The notes below the pieces were generated by a model, which was given only the letters and a program-made list of their open reading frames with translations, was not told the DNA's origin and did no database searches. From Siniperca chuatsi (taxonomy: Eukaryota; Chordata; Actinopteri; Centrarchiformes; Sinipercidae), in NCBI RefSeq assembly GCF_020085105.1, contig NC_058058.1, positions 661,359 to 725,358 of the forward strand: 64,000 bases of DNA, in the 5' to 3' direction. The translations under genes were made by a program, and so were the position numbers. Below are positions 1-10,639 of this stretch, in pieces. Positions within the stretch are counted from its first letter, which is position 1. Each line of letters starts with the position of its first letter.

Positions 1-14
1 AGAATGCAACGTGG

Positions 15-1149
15 GTGTCAGGTCTGTATTTCCTCCTTCAACCTGAGAGTGGGCGGCCTATAAATACTGAGGATGTTCATCAACTTCCATCAGATGACGC
101 TGAGGTCAAGAAAGCTGTTGCAGTGACTGCTGTACAGGCCAGAGAAAAGATTGATGCCGTCACTCGCATGACCCAATATATGTCTTCTTTGACTTATCTG
201 AGAAAGTCTGTTGCTTGCATCTTGAGTTTTGAGAGCTGACTCTTATCTTGTTGCCAGAAGAGGAGACAATTAGGCATGGTCCCTGCACAGTCCGACTTAG
301 ATGTGGAACAACAAAGATGTTAATTGAAAAAGGATATAGACTCTTTCAAGAGGGAGACAGTTCCAAGTTGTCTGTCGGTGAAGGAGAAGGCTGAACTGGA
401 AGTCATCAGGTTCTGCCAAAGGCAGAGGTCTCCAAGCTGCAAAATGGCAAAAGTATTTCTATATCTCAGACATTCTGCTAATGCATATCCATCAAGAAGT
501 GGGACATGGTGGCTGTAACCACGTTATCCAAACTGCGGGAGAGGTACTGGATCACTGGTGCTACTACAGCCATAAGGAGAGTTCTATCCAAGTGTGTCAT
601 CTGTCGAAGGCTGAATGCTCAACCAGTGACCCAGCAGGTGGCAGACATACCTTCTGAAAGAGTTACTCGTGTCGGAGTTGACTATTTCGGACAGTCTGAA
701 GGGAAGCAGAAGAAGTGTAGTAAAGAGGTACGGTGTCATTTTTACCTGCCTGGCCATACGAGCAATCCACATTGAGGCGGCACCTTCACTGGATACAGAC
801 TCTTTCATAAATGCACTCAGACGCATTATAACAAGACGTGGTCAAGTTCTGGAACTGCGTTCTGATAATTGGACAAACCTAATAGGAGTGACTTCACTTT
901 TTGTTTGTTTTCTGAAGTCACTACACCTAGTGTCAGTTTCCAACCTGTGCAGAGTTCAACGTGATTTTATTCAGTCAAGTCGAGGGGTCGCACCGCGGTG
1001 TACAAGTCTTTAGACAGCAGAGATTACAGCTGACCGTTGGAAAAGAGAGTGTTGTTGAATTTTACGGATGTGGAAGAAACCAAGTTATGATGCCGTACGT
1101 ACCCGCGCTGCCTCGCAGGAACATTTTCACACCATCCAATCAAATCTGA
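15..1149 (+). mobile_element. BEL/Pao LTR-retrotransposon relic (pol 3' part, integrase)
   Basis: Broken frames along this stretch read like the distal pol polyprotein of a BEL/Pao element. A reverse transcriptase/RNase H-side piece lies at 15-239. The integrase zinc-binding region (two Cys in a CxxC-type pair near 590-605) is at 506-775. The start of the integrase catalytic core, with its first Asp region and the DN-type second Asp region, is at 669-900. The integrase passes between frames near 710-730, so there is at least one frameshift, and there are in-frame stops near 240 and 518. No LTR is visible in the window. The homology stops near 1149, where sequence shared with the intron of ZNF gene H begins, so the relic abuts ZNF intron DNA. 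Family assignment is from remembered pol signatures and the element is certainly dead. Confidence 0.7.
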
Positions 1150-1414
1150 TCTAAGTAAATTCCTTAGTATTTAAAATGCTGTTCTGTATCCACTGGATCC
1201 CCATTAAGACCGTGGATCTGACTGACAGGTCTAATGAGACGCGAAGCATCAGAAGTATCGATGCACTAACTAATGATTACGGTTGTTTCTACGTCCATCT
1301 GTCTAACTGTGGGAGGTGAAACGAAGAAGACATTTAAATTTCCTCTACAAGGAACGTTTCCTTTAAATTACTTTAATAGATTCATTAATTTAACCTGAAG
1401 CACTCAACACAAAT
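1150..1414 (-). repeat. Duplicated ZNF intron-1 segment (left part, gene A)
   Basis: This stretch aligns almost base for base with 47707-47970, the intron of ZNF gene H. The match resumes at about 3508, exactly after the LINE at 1415-3507. It is therefore the intron of ZNF locus A, interrupted by a retrotransposon. The uninterrupted copy at 47968 serves as an empty site. Confidence 0.85.
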
Positions 1415-3507
1415 AACCCTAACCCTACCCCCCCTGGGTAGGTCAGACCACAACCTGGTTCACCTCAAACCCTGCTATGTGCCTCTGGTTAAAAAGGCAG
1501 CCTGCGACCACAAGGACAGTGAGGAGATGGTCAGGGGAGGCCTATGAGACACTGCAGGAATGCTTTGAGGTGACAAACTGGGATGTACTCTGTGAGCCTC
1601 ATGGAGAGGACATTGACAGGCTCACTGAGTGCATCACTGGCTTCATTAACTTCTATGTGGACTGCAATGTCCAACTAAGATGCTCCATTGTTATCCAAAT
1701 AACAAACCGTGGGTAACAAAGCGACATCAAGGACATTCTGAATGCCAAGAGGAGGGCCTTTACTGATGGCAATAGGGAGGAGGTGAGGGCTATCCAGGCT
1801 GACCTGAAGGTGAAGATCAGGGAGGCCAAGGAGAAGTACAGGAGGAAGCTGGAGCGGAAACTCCAGCAGAACAATATGAGAGAGGTCTGGAGCGGCATGA
1901 AGACCATCACTGGCTTCAGACCGACTGGCAGCAGAGGAGTTGAAGGCAGCTTGGACAGGGCCAACGAACTGAATCTGTTCTTTAACAGATTCGACACACC
2001 GGCTCCTGCTCATCCCCCCTCTAACTCAGCTGCTGTCAGCCCTCAGACTCCTCTGAGTACTCTGCTCCCCCCTCCCCATCAGGCTAACAGCCCTCTTCAC
2101 ACTAAGGACTCCCCTCCTCCCCCACATGTAACTTCTGCTGTGTGCCTGACTGCTGACCAGGTAAGAGGACAGCTGATGAAGCTCCACTCAAACAAGGCTG
2201 CAGGCCCCGATGGCTTCTGGGGGAGAAGCTGGCAGCGATGCAGGTGGACGCCCCCCTCGTGTCCTGGATTGTGGACTACCTGTCTGGCAGACCACAGCAC
2301 GTGCGCCTGCAGCACTGTGTGTCGGACAGCGTGGTCAGCAACACTGGGGCCCCTCAGGGGACTGTCCTCTCTCCCTTCCTCTTCACCATCTACACCACAG
2401 ACTTCAGCCACCACACAGAGTCCTGCCACCTTCAGAAGGTCTCTGATGACTCTGCTGTGGTGGGATGTGTCAGCGGTGGTGATGAGACTGAGTACAGGGC
2501 TGTAGTGGGGAACTTTGTCTCATGGTGTGAGCAGAACCATCTGCAGCTCAATGCGACAAAGTCTAAGGAGCTGATTGTGGATCTACGGAGGGCCAAGGCA
2601 CCAGCGACCCCGGTTTCCATCCAGGGGGTAAGTGTGGACATTGTTGAGGACTACAAGTACCTGGGAGTACACTTAGACAATAAACTGGACTGGGCTAAGA
2701 ACACTCAAGCTGTTTACAGGAAGGGCCAGAGCCGCCTGTTTCCTGAGGAGGCTGAGGTCCTTCAACATCTGCCGGACAATGCTGAAGATGTTTTATGAGT
2801 CTGTGGTGGCCGGTGCTGTCCTGTATGCTGTTGCATGCTGGGGCAGCAGGCTGAGGGTAGCGGACGCTAACAGACTCAACAAACTGATCCGTAAGGCCGG
2901 TGGCATTGTGGGGGTGAAGCTGGATTCTCTGGCGGTGGTGTCAGAGAGGAGGATGCTGGCCAAACTACACGCCATCTTGGACGGCGTCTCCCACCCGCTC
3001 CATGACGTGCTGGTCAAACAAAGGAGCACCTTCAGCGGAAGACTCATCCCCCCACAATGCACCACAGAGCGCCACAGGAAGTCATTCCTGCCTGTGGCCA
3101 TCAGACTCTTTAACTCCTCCCTCTAAGTGTCAGTCTGTATGACCCGAAGTCACTAAACTGGACATTGATCATTACATCTCTGCAGTACTTGAATAACTGT
3201 GCAATATCCGTGTAATACTCGTGTGTAATATTTAGCTTTTTCCTATTTATTATTCATGCCTCCATTACTGCTGCTGCAATACTACTTATTACTTAAATTA
3301 TTACATTGCATTTATACAGTATTATCATCATCAACCGGTAAACCCACTTGGTACTTAATTTATTTTCTGTCCTGTTTTTTTTAATAGTTTTTATAGTTTG
3401 TTGTATTACATATTTTTTTGCTAGTACTTTCTCCTGTGTGCTCTGACGTAAAGACAAGCTGCTGTAACAAAGAGTTCCCTTCGGGGATCAATAAAGTATT
3501 TCTGATT
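1415..3507 (+). mobile_element. 5'-truncated non-LTR retrotransposon (L2/Rex1-Maui-like)
   Basis: The element begins at the end of the endonuclease domain (SDHNLVHLKP-like, around 1440-1480). It continues through the endonuclease-RT linker (PWVTK.IKDILNAKRRAF, 1700-1770; KEKYRRKLERKLQQNN, 1830-1880) and reverse transcriptase, with the thumb/C-terminal region ending RHRKSFLPVAIRLFNSSL at 3126. The frame is broken near 2200-2240 (a stretch of the RT fingers is missing), near 1715 and near 2720-2780. The 3' UTR ends in the typical TTCGGGGATCAATAAAG tail near 3480-3507. Comparison with 47968 shows that it sits inside duplicated ZNF intron sequence. The 5' junction carries AACCCTAACCCT at 1415-1426, which is not in the related endonuclease-containing copy at 43.5 kb. 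Confidence 0.85.
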
Positions 3508-3795
3508 CTGAAACCCGGTTACTTTTATTTTGAAATCCGGATGTAGTATACACCATGTTTCCGCTGAGGTTAAAAAGAGGCTGAAGACGTCATAATGACG
3601 TCAGTAATGACGCTAATAGTTTGCAACAGTCAGTAAACAGCGTGAGAGGCTGTTTACGGTAACAGCTGTTTGTTGAATGCGAGAAAAGAAGCGAAATAAA
3701 GTCACAAACGGAAACATTTAACCGTTTCAGCGCCGTTAAGTTACCGTAAAGCTGAGAATACGGCCGCGAGAGAAGAAGAAGTGAAGCGGACAGAC

Positions 3796-3988
3796 CTGCT
3801 CTGTGCAGCCGAAGCTGAGGCTGGAAAACAGCGGCCAGCAGCTCCCGCTGTCGCTCGTTCTCCTCTTTTGAACGACGAAGCTCCTCCTCGTACTCTGCTA
3901 TCGTCCTTTCAAACAGCCCAAATATCTCCTCAGCAGCCGCAGTTAGTCGCTGCTTCACCAGCGCTCTCAGCATCTGGACTTTACACAT
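3796..3988 (-). CDS. ZNF locus A: exon 1 (orphan) of a teleost C2H2 zinc-finger gene
   Basis: This 193-nt exon starts at ATG 3988 (MCKVQMLRALVKQ...) and ends ...QPQLRLHRA+G at a CAG|GT donor at 3796/3795, phase 1. It encodes an alpha-helical, highly charged segment (AAAEEIFGLFERTIAEYEEEL, then a K/R/E-rich run) with no zinc finger. In this family it is the N-terminal module spliced to the acidic/finger exon. It is the same length as the exons of F and H and almost the same sequence. The matching exon 2 should lie to the left on the minus strand, but the window there holds a LINE and a BEL/Pao relic. Either exon 2 is beyond the left edge or it was lost. The in-frame codons upstream of this ATG (MWRKSWRHCVK...) are 5' UTR conserved between copies. 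The MCKVQ start was chosen because related exons in E, F and H begin there. Confidence 0.75.
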
Positions 3989-4320
3989 TTTCACACAATG
4001 ACGCCAACTTTTCCTCCACAAACTCCGTCAGAAACGCTGTTTGCTCTCCGTCAAAGCAGCCGCCCTGACCGGCGCTGCTGCAGTTAGCACGCTAAGCTAA
4101 CTCCCGTCCCCGGCGCTCTGGCGGCAGCTAGCATGTCCTAAGCTAACTGGCGGCAGTAGCAGCGTAGCTCTGTAGGCTACCGGGAGATGAGTCAGAGGTG
4201 AAACCTTCAGCACAGAGTCCGTTCAGACGGGTTTATCCGGACACACAGAGGCTCTTCCTCAACACAACAACGGGACTCGAGCGATGAAGCTAAACACACC
4301 GGACGCCATTTTGCAAAAAC
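3989..4320 (-). promoter_or_regulatory. Duplicated ZNF 5' UTR/promoter block (locus A)
   Basis: This block is shared with 5395-5749 (locus C, inverted), about 30855-31107 (F) and 48420-48715 (H). It contains short tandem GCTAGCATGCTAAGCTAACT-type units at about 4085-4160, a conserved stretch ending at the YY1-like GCCATTTTGC near 4305-4315, and an ETS-like CACTTCCGGG just upstream at 4343-4352. Promoter activity is inferred from position and motifs. Confidence 0.5.
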
Positions 4321-4526
4321 AGTCAGCCGCAGTAAAGAAAATCACTTCCGGGTGTCACTTCCTCTCGCCCGTCAAAATAAAACCTCCGTTCCTTTTCGCT
4401 GCCGCCCAACGTTCTGTTAATGTGTATTATAGAAACTTTAAATGGTCATCAATAACCTGAACCGGAAACATACATTGTAACGTTGAGATGCCCCCGGTTC
4501 CCCCGGTAAACTAAAGACTGAGCGGG

Positions 4527-4575
4527 TCTTCTTCTTCTTCTGATGTTTTATGGCTTTTGGTGCATCAGTGTGGAT
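4527..4575 (-). repeat. LINE/SINE 3' tail with (GAA)n, minus orientation
   Basis: TCTTCTTCTTCTTC followed by TGATGTTTTATGGC is the reverse complement of the teleost retroposon tail 'GCCATAAAAC...GAAGAAGAAG'. The same tail recurs at 26.66, 30.75 and 48.75 kb. Confidence 0.55.
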
Positions 4576-4576
4576 C

Positions 4577-4870
4577 AAGTCAAGTCAAGTCTGCTTTATT
4601 GTCAATTCTTCCACATGTACATTACATACATACAGAGAATCGAAACTGCGTTACTCTCAGACCCCCGGTGCATACAGATAACACTAACAGTAGAGCCTAA
4701 AATCTAGATCAAATATAAAATATAAGCTAAAACTATACAATAAGGGAATACAAAAAAGAGACATAATAAAAAATAAAATAAAATAAAAATAGGTTCACTA
4801 AAAGCAGCGCAAGGCACATGGCAGATAAAGTGCAAACCAGTGAACAAACAGTGCAGATAAAAAGATAGAG
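4577..4870. repeat. Dispersed teleost repeat (unclassified)
   Basis: The stretch starts CAAGTCAAGTCTGCTTTATTGTC and continues A-rich with TGCAAACCAGTGAACAAACAGTGC near its end. I recognise this as an abundant fish interspersed repeat but cannot assign a class. It fills much of the spacer between divergent ZNF loci A and C. 4871-5394 holds no gene that I can see. It has a G9 run at 4997-5005 and an A13 run near 5304-5316. Confidence 0.45.
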
Positions 4871-5394
4871 CTTATTTTAATTAAACTGACTGAGGTTGTA
4901 GAATGGCGTCAGTTCCATGGTGAATGAGGTAGTGAGCAGACCAATGCTACACAAAGTGACTGGTGCATGACCTCGTATGTCAGTGGAAGGTCCTGGGGGG
5001 GGGGGGGATCTGAATGGTCTTATGACTGAGCGACTTTTCCACATATAAATTCTGAGATGTTTTTTCTCATAAATTGCCAAAATCCCAGGATGTGGTTGAA
5101 AGCTTCAGAAACATCAAATTATTTGGACCATGTGTTGAGAAATGTTCAAGCTCCTGTTTCCAAGTTCAGGAGTGAACCTTCAAGCTCAACGCACGTTGTT
5201 CTTTAAAAAGTGTATTTTAATCATTAATCATTTTTGTTCAATTGTTGCTCTACTTGACATATTGAATGTTTAATAAGCCTGTATGGTTTGGAAATAAATA
5301 TTTAAAAAAAAAAAAACACATTCTGGACTTTTATTTTGAAGCTCAGTAACTTCCCCGGAAGCTTCTTCATTGTTGCTAACTTCACACTATTTGA

Positions 5395-5749
5395 GCAAAA
5401 TGGCGTCCGGTGTGTTTAGCTTCATCGCTCGAGTCCCGTTGTTGTGTTGAGGAAGAGCCTCTGTGTGTCCGGATAAACCCGTCTGAACGGACTCTGTGCT
5501 GAAGGTTTCACCTCTGACTCATCTCCCGGTAGCCTACAGAGCTACGGGAGTTAGCTTAGCATGCTAGCTGCCGCCAGAGCGCCGGGGACGGGAGTTAGCT
5601 TAGCATGCTAGCTGCAGCCAGAGCGCCGGGGACGGGAGTTAGCTTAGCATGCTAGCTGCAGCAGCGCCGGTCAGAGCGGCTGTTTGACGGAGAGCAAACA
5701 GCGTTTCTGACGGAGTTTGTGGAGGAAAAGTTGGCGTCATTGTGTGAAA
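5395..5749 (+). promoter_or_regulatory. Duplicated ZNF 5' UTR/promoter block with 43-bp tandem repeats (locus C)
   Basis: This is the mirror image of 3989-4320. It has YY1-like GCAAAATGGCGTCC at 5395-5408, then the conserved 5' UTR. About three tandem units of some 43 bp (GGGAGTTAGCTTAGCATGCTAGCTGC core) occupy 5546-5660, against about two in F and H. A nearby ETS-like CTTCCCCGGAAG lies at about 5350-5362. The head-to-head arrangement with locus A suggests an inverted duplication. Confidence 0.5.
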
Positions 5750-5825
5750 ATGTCTGAAGTCCAGATGCTGAGAGCGCTGGTGAAGCAGCGACTAACAGGA
5801 GGGCGGCCGTATTCTCAGCTTTACG
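5750..5825 (+). CDS. ZNF locus C: exon 1, internally deleted
   Basis: It starts ATG TCT GAA GTC (MSEVQMLRALVKQRLT). The rest of the module, from AAAEEIFGLF to the normal HRA|G donor and the first intron bases (about 190 nt), is deleted, with the junction near 5796. The frame continues into former intron sequence (GGRPYSQLY). A GGTAACT at 5825-5831 can act as a donor after 76 nt. That leaves phase 1, exactly what exon 2 at 7025 needs, giving a 407-aa product without the FERTIAEYEEEL helix. If it is not used, the frame stops at 5954-5956. The deletion is visible by comparison with F, H and A. Use of the replacement donor is inference. Confidence 0.5.
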
Positions 5826-6544
5826 GTAACTTAACGGCGCTGAAACGGTTAAATGTTTCCGTTTGTGACTTTATTTCGCTTCTTTTCTCGCATTCAACAA
5901 ACAGCTGTTACCGTAAACAGACTCTCACAGCGATAAAAGACACTATGAGCTATTAGCATCATTAGCGTTAACACTGAAGAGAAGAACAGACTGAAGTGCG
6001 CATCCGGACTATATCCGGATTTCACAATAAAAGTATCGAGTGATTTCAGTCCTTTCCGATGTTTAAAGGGGAACTGTTTCCAGGTTTTTCCAGGTGTTTC
6101 CAGGTGTTGGGGAGTTCTACTACATATTTAATAAAGTAGTATAAAGCCTTTAGTGTCTCCAGAGGGAGCCGTGGAGTCTGAAGATGAGAAAGATCTGGGT
6201 GTGTGCAGATGTAATAAATTCATGAATCATTTTATGGTGATTTCAAGACAAAGTCCTTCGTAGACATTAGCATAATTGTTTTATTTTTTATAGCCCATGA
6301 TGCTGGTATTTTTTTAGGCTGAGGTCGAAGTTTAAATTTAAATGATTAAAAAATTAGATTGTGATATTTGCATTTTGAATACAGTAGGCCCGAGAGACCC
6401 CCATTTCCTGTCATATAATACATAAAAAGTCCCCACAAATAGAAAAAAACACAACATAAACATTTTCCTTAAATGCTAAATGTATGAGGACAAAGGTGGC
6501 CATGAATAATAAATAGCAGCTGATTTCATTTTTTGGCATTTAGA

Positions 6545-6860
6545 TTTGATTCAACTTTATTGTCGTTACACATTTACGAGTACGAGGCAACGAAACGCAG
6601 TTCAGGTCCAACCAGAAGAGCGGTAAGCAGAGCAGGACAGAGCAGTATTGTGAAAATGTTTTACAAGTGGTGCTGTGGACATTATATACAGATGGCGTTA
6701 CTATAAACAGAAGTATACTGATAGATCTGTGCAGTACTGGACTGGACCGGGCAGAACAGCAGTGCAATAATCAGTATATGTATAAATAAATAGTCCGGTA
6801 GTGCAAATGAACATGTGGTACATGTAGCAAAAACAATATAGCAGCATTTAAGTTAAGGTG
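6545..6860. repeat. Dispersed teleost repeat in intron of locus C
   Basis: A TTTGATTCAACTTTATTGTCGT start followed by CGAGGCAACGAAACGCAGTTC is a common fish interspersed sequence. It lies in the intron between the truncated exon 1 and exon 2 of locus C, and the rest of that intron shows nothing I recognise. Class unknown. Confidence 0.45.
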
Positions 6861-7024
6861 TATGAGGGGGCAGAGCTCAGCAGGAAGACAGCTCTGGGGA
6901 AAGAAGCTGTTTCTCAGTCTGCTGGTCCTGGTCCGGAGGCCTCTGAGGCGCCTGCTGGAAGTGAACTGGGAAAGTCACATTTAAAGTTCCTCAATGTGTT
7001 TCTGTCTTTCAGTGTGTCCTGCAG

Positions 7025-8172
7025 ACGTCCAGCAGCTGTCGCTGAGGAAAGAAGAGGTTCCCCCTGAGCAGCAGGACTGGAGCCCCAGTCTGGACCAGGA
7101 CCCAGAGCCCCCACACATTAAAGAGGAGCAGGAGGAGCTCTGGACCAGTCAGGAGGGAGAGCAGCTCCGAGGGCTGGAGGAGGCCGATATCACCAAGTTC
7201 CCATTCACTCCTGTCCCTGTGAAGAGTGAAGAAGATGAAGAGAAACCTCAGTCCTCACAGCTTCATCAAAGCCAAACTGAACAGATGGAAACAGGAGCTG
7301 ATGGAGAGGACTGTGGAGGACCAGGACCAGCCAGGAACTCTGATCCAGATACACATTTACAACCTGACACTGAAGACTCTTCTGAGACTGAAGACAGTGA
7401 TGATGGTTGGGAGGAGACCAGAGAACCTCGGTCAGGTCTAAACTCTGTTATAAACAATCTAAGTAACACTGACAAAGAATCTTTTATCTGCTCCGAATGC
7501 GGCAAAACATTTGGCCACAAGACAAATCTGAAGAGGCACCTGAGAGTTCACACAGGGGAGAAACCGTTCAGCTGCTCATTTTGCAATAAAAGTTTCAATC
7601 GGAGGGAGCACTTGGTTGCTCACATGAGATGTCATTCGGGAGAAAAACCTTTCAGCTGTTCCGTTTGTAACACGAGTTTCAGCCACGGTTGGTCATTGGA
7701 TAAGCACATGAGAGTTCACACCGGGGAGAAACCATTCAGCTGCTCACTTTGCAGTAAGAGATTCAGGCAGCGCTCAGATTTGGTTGCACACTTCAGAATT
7801 CATACAGGAGAAAAACCTTTTTCCTGCTCAGTTTGTAACACGAGTTTCACTCAGCGTCACACTTTGGTTCAGCACATGAGAACCCACACGGGGGTCAAAC
7901 CTTTTACGTGTTCAGTTTGTGGTAAGAGATTCTCACGAAAGGGACATCTGACGCGACACATGACGGCTCACACTGGGAGAAACCGTTCAGCTGCGGCGTT
8001 TGTGACAAAAGCTTCACTTGGCAGTCTCAGTTTAAAAGACACGAGTGTGTTTGCGAGGGCGGCGGCAATAAATGAAGCCGTGGAGCGGAAATTAAACATT
8101 AAAGCAACTGAGAAACTTTCTTACTGCCCACCTCGGAGTGTGAGAACAACATGGACGTGTAAGAATCTATAA
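7025..8172 (+). CDS. ZNF locus C: exon 2, acidic cassette and six C2H2 fingers (seventh frameshifted)
   Basis: The acceptor is TTCAGTGTGTCCTGCAG|AC at 7024/7025. The exon reads [44 protein letters not shown] and [19 protein letters not shown] (acidic, no finger). Six canonical C2H2 fingers follow with TGEKPF linkers (7480-7970). Helix residues at -1/3/6 are H/N/R, R/H/A, H/S/K, R/D/A, Q/T/Q and R/H/R. After finger 6 the linker reads ACTGGGAGAAACC where other copies have ACTGGGGAGAAACC. This one-base loss throws the last, atypical finger out of frame and replaces it with 60-odd unrelated residues to a stop at 8172. The lost frame would have stopped at 8073-8075. The product is probably a nuclear DNA-binding protein. 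It could be active if exon 1 still splices, or a young pseudogene. Confidence 0.8.
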
Positions 8173-9365
8173 CCCGATCATTGAGAAATCGTTTATTTCC
8201 TGTTTTCTGTTGATCAGATTTGACCAAAAACACTGAAGATGTCTTAAAGTGGACCGAACAATATGGCACAGTTTCAAAAGTACTGTTTCACTGTAACACA
8301 TTGTTACTTCTTATTTTAACTCTTGTTCACTTTTTGTTTCTTAAAGGAGTATTTTTAGCATTTTGGGAAATAAACATTTGCTTTCTTTCTGAGAGTGAGA
8401 TGAGAAGATGGTTATTAATGTCTGTGTGTTAGTTGCAGAGCTGGAGTCGGGACGTGATTAGCCTAGCTTAGCATAAAGACTGGAAACAGAGGGAAACAGC
8501 TAGCCTGTCTGTCCAAAGTAAAATAAAATCCACCTACCAGCATCTCTAAAGCTCACTGACTAACATGTTATATCTGGTTTGCTAAATGTACTTAACGTCT
8601 GACAGTAAAAGTCGTCCCTGTGCAGTAAAACGCTTCCTGTCAGTGTTTTATTATATCTGATGTTTCTGGATTCATATTCCTGCTGCATTCATGTGTGTGT
8701 TGCATTTTACTGCTGCAGATGTTTCAGGCGACACAGGGTGTCTCCATCTTCACAGGTTGTAAAGCTTTTGGATTTTTAGTTTGAACGTAAACAAAGTGAT
8801 CGTGGAAGGTCGATGAGGTCATTATTATTCGTCTCCTTTTCTCTGCCAGCCGAGGTTTTGTCACGGTGTCTACAAGTTAAATTTAAGACCAATTTTGCAA
8901 TAAAAATAAACATCAAATGTGAAACTATAGGCGCAGTCTTCTGACTAAATACATATAGCGTCAGTTCAGTATTATAAAATGACGGTAACTGTTTGAGTTG
9001 AACATTTGTCCAAATACGTTTATTAGTGTGAAAAGTATATATTTGTCCTTAAAGAGACAGGAGCTAAAACGGCTTGTTTCAGACAGAGGACGACCTGAGG
9101 GCCGGTAGAAGATGAATACGGGTTTTTAACTGTGAATAATGCAAAGCGACTCGAGTCCCAGAATAAAAATACAGAGCTGAAAATGAGCATAACAGGTTTA
9201 AGGTTTTTAAGGACCCGCGGCCACCCTGTTTATACGTGTTGATACAGTTTTATATACGTATGTTTATAAACGCCGCACACATGTGCTGATTTGAACGTCA
9301 TCCTGTACGGTGACTACAACGCCAGAGTGCGTCTGTTTACGGCGGTGAAATAAGGTAATAAAGTT
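8173..9365. other. Gene-free spacer with dispersed repeats
   Basis: I see no gene here. 8455-8590 (CTTAGCATAAAGACTGGAAAC then CACCTACCAGCATCTCTAAAG) is a very common teleost interspersed repeat. 9040-9200 (AGAGACAGGAGCTAAAACGG then AAAATGAGCATAACAGG) is another MITE-like one. The rest is AT-rich and featureless. Confidence 0.45.
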
Positions 9366-9803
9366 GTGTTTTCTCTTTTTATTAACTTCTTTCCCCTCAC
9401 TTTATTGAATACCGAAGTTGAACAGCGCTCTAAAAGCAACATCTCAGCTTTCCAATATTGTAACAGTAGTTTTGAAATTTCTGTACAGGACAGAAAGGTT
9501 GAATGTCTGATTCTGCTGGCAAAATATTATTTACACAAATGTAGATCTCCTGTTTTTGAAGCATTTAAAAACGAACTGACCGTCTTTTTAAACTCCCTGA
9601 GATATATTAATAGTAAGAATTCATTAAAACTACTTGACTCCCTAGAATTGTGTTCAAGTGATCCCTTCTCTCACACTGAGATTTATTTTGATTATTTTAA
9701 AATTATTTGCTTTTATCAGTATTTGTGGCAGTCATGTTCTCAGTTGTATTGTAATGAACTAATATGTTCTACAGATGCCTGTTTGAACTTCTGGATTCAA
9801 TAA
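9366..9803 (+). mobile_element. L1-like LINE relic, ORF2 C-terminal region
   Basis: The 145-aa open frame contains a KVECLILLAKYYLHKCR segment followed by FEAFKNELTVFLNSL. This matches the C-terminus of fish L1-type ORF2 proteins (LLAKFHIHKCK...FEKELKLYI). The frame ends just before ATTCAATAAAGTG, a plausible poly(A) signal. Nothing upstream resembles RT, so the copy is 5'-truncated. Identification is from memory of the family and is moderate. Confidence 0.5.
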
Positions 9804-10639
9804 AGTGTGGGGGGGTGGGGGAGAAACCCCCATCTTTATTTCCTCACATTTCACCGGCGGAAACAGACACACACTGACGTTGTAGTCATCCTCATCGGCT
9901 TTCCATAAACAAGATGGCGTCTAGTAAAGCATGTTTAAAAGCAAATTCCTGCTTTTCTCTGTCTCTCACATCCAACAGTAATGAACCATCAGAGCGGCTG
10001 TGTTTCTGACAGAAGAGAAAGACTGAAGCCTCCTCGGGGGGGCGCCAGAGAGCTGAAGGGGAGGCAAAGATACTGCAGGAGGTGGATCCGAGTCAAAGAT
10101 CCTCGTTCTCAGAGTCGTAACTCCGTCAGGTCTGAACTCTCAGACATGAAACTCACATTGAATCGTTCAGCGTGACTCACACTTCCAGAAGAGATCGTCT
10201 CTCTGACGTCCGTCCAGAATAAACCTCCAGAAATCCACTTAGACACCAGAGAAGAAACCTGCTGCAGAACCTGCCTGAGAATCCTGCTGTTTCTAAGTTT
10301 CCTTCAGTCTCACAGTGATCCAGAGACAGCTGTCTGTCCGTCCACGGGTCCACTGCAGACAGGAGCTGCTGACTGCTGGTTCGGCTGCTCTGACGGGACA
10401 GTCTGACTGCATGTGAACAGATACAGGCTAACAGACGTGTCTGTAGAGAACAGCAGCACCGACCTGCAGCTGACATCACAAACAGGCCTATATGTTGGCG
10501 TTAGCATGTTAGCATCTATCAGATTAGCAACAACATTTCAAATTTCACACTGAGCAGATATGAAAATGCAGCAGAAGGAAAAAAACTCAGATCCACTTTA
10601 AAACACGAGGACGTCGCTCTGGACGGGACAGACAGAAAC

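Noticed and set aside
2238-2798. 186-aa RT-containing frame as an active LINE gene
   Set aside because: The surrounding ORF is frameshifted, internally deleted and 5'-truncated, so it cannot be an active element.
9366-9803. 145-aa frame considered as a novel host protein
   Set aside because: The LLAKYYLHKC...FEAFKNEL pattern fits the C-terminus of L1-class ORF2; treated as a LINE relic.
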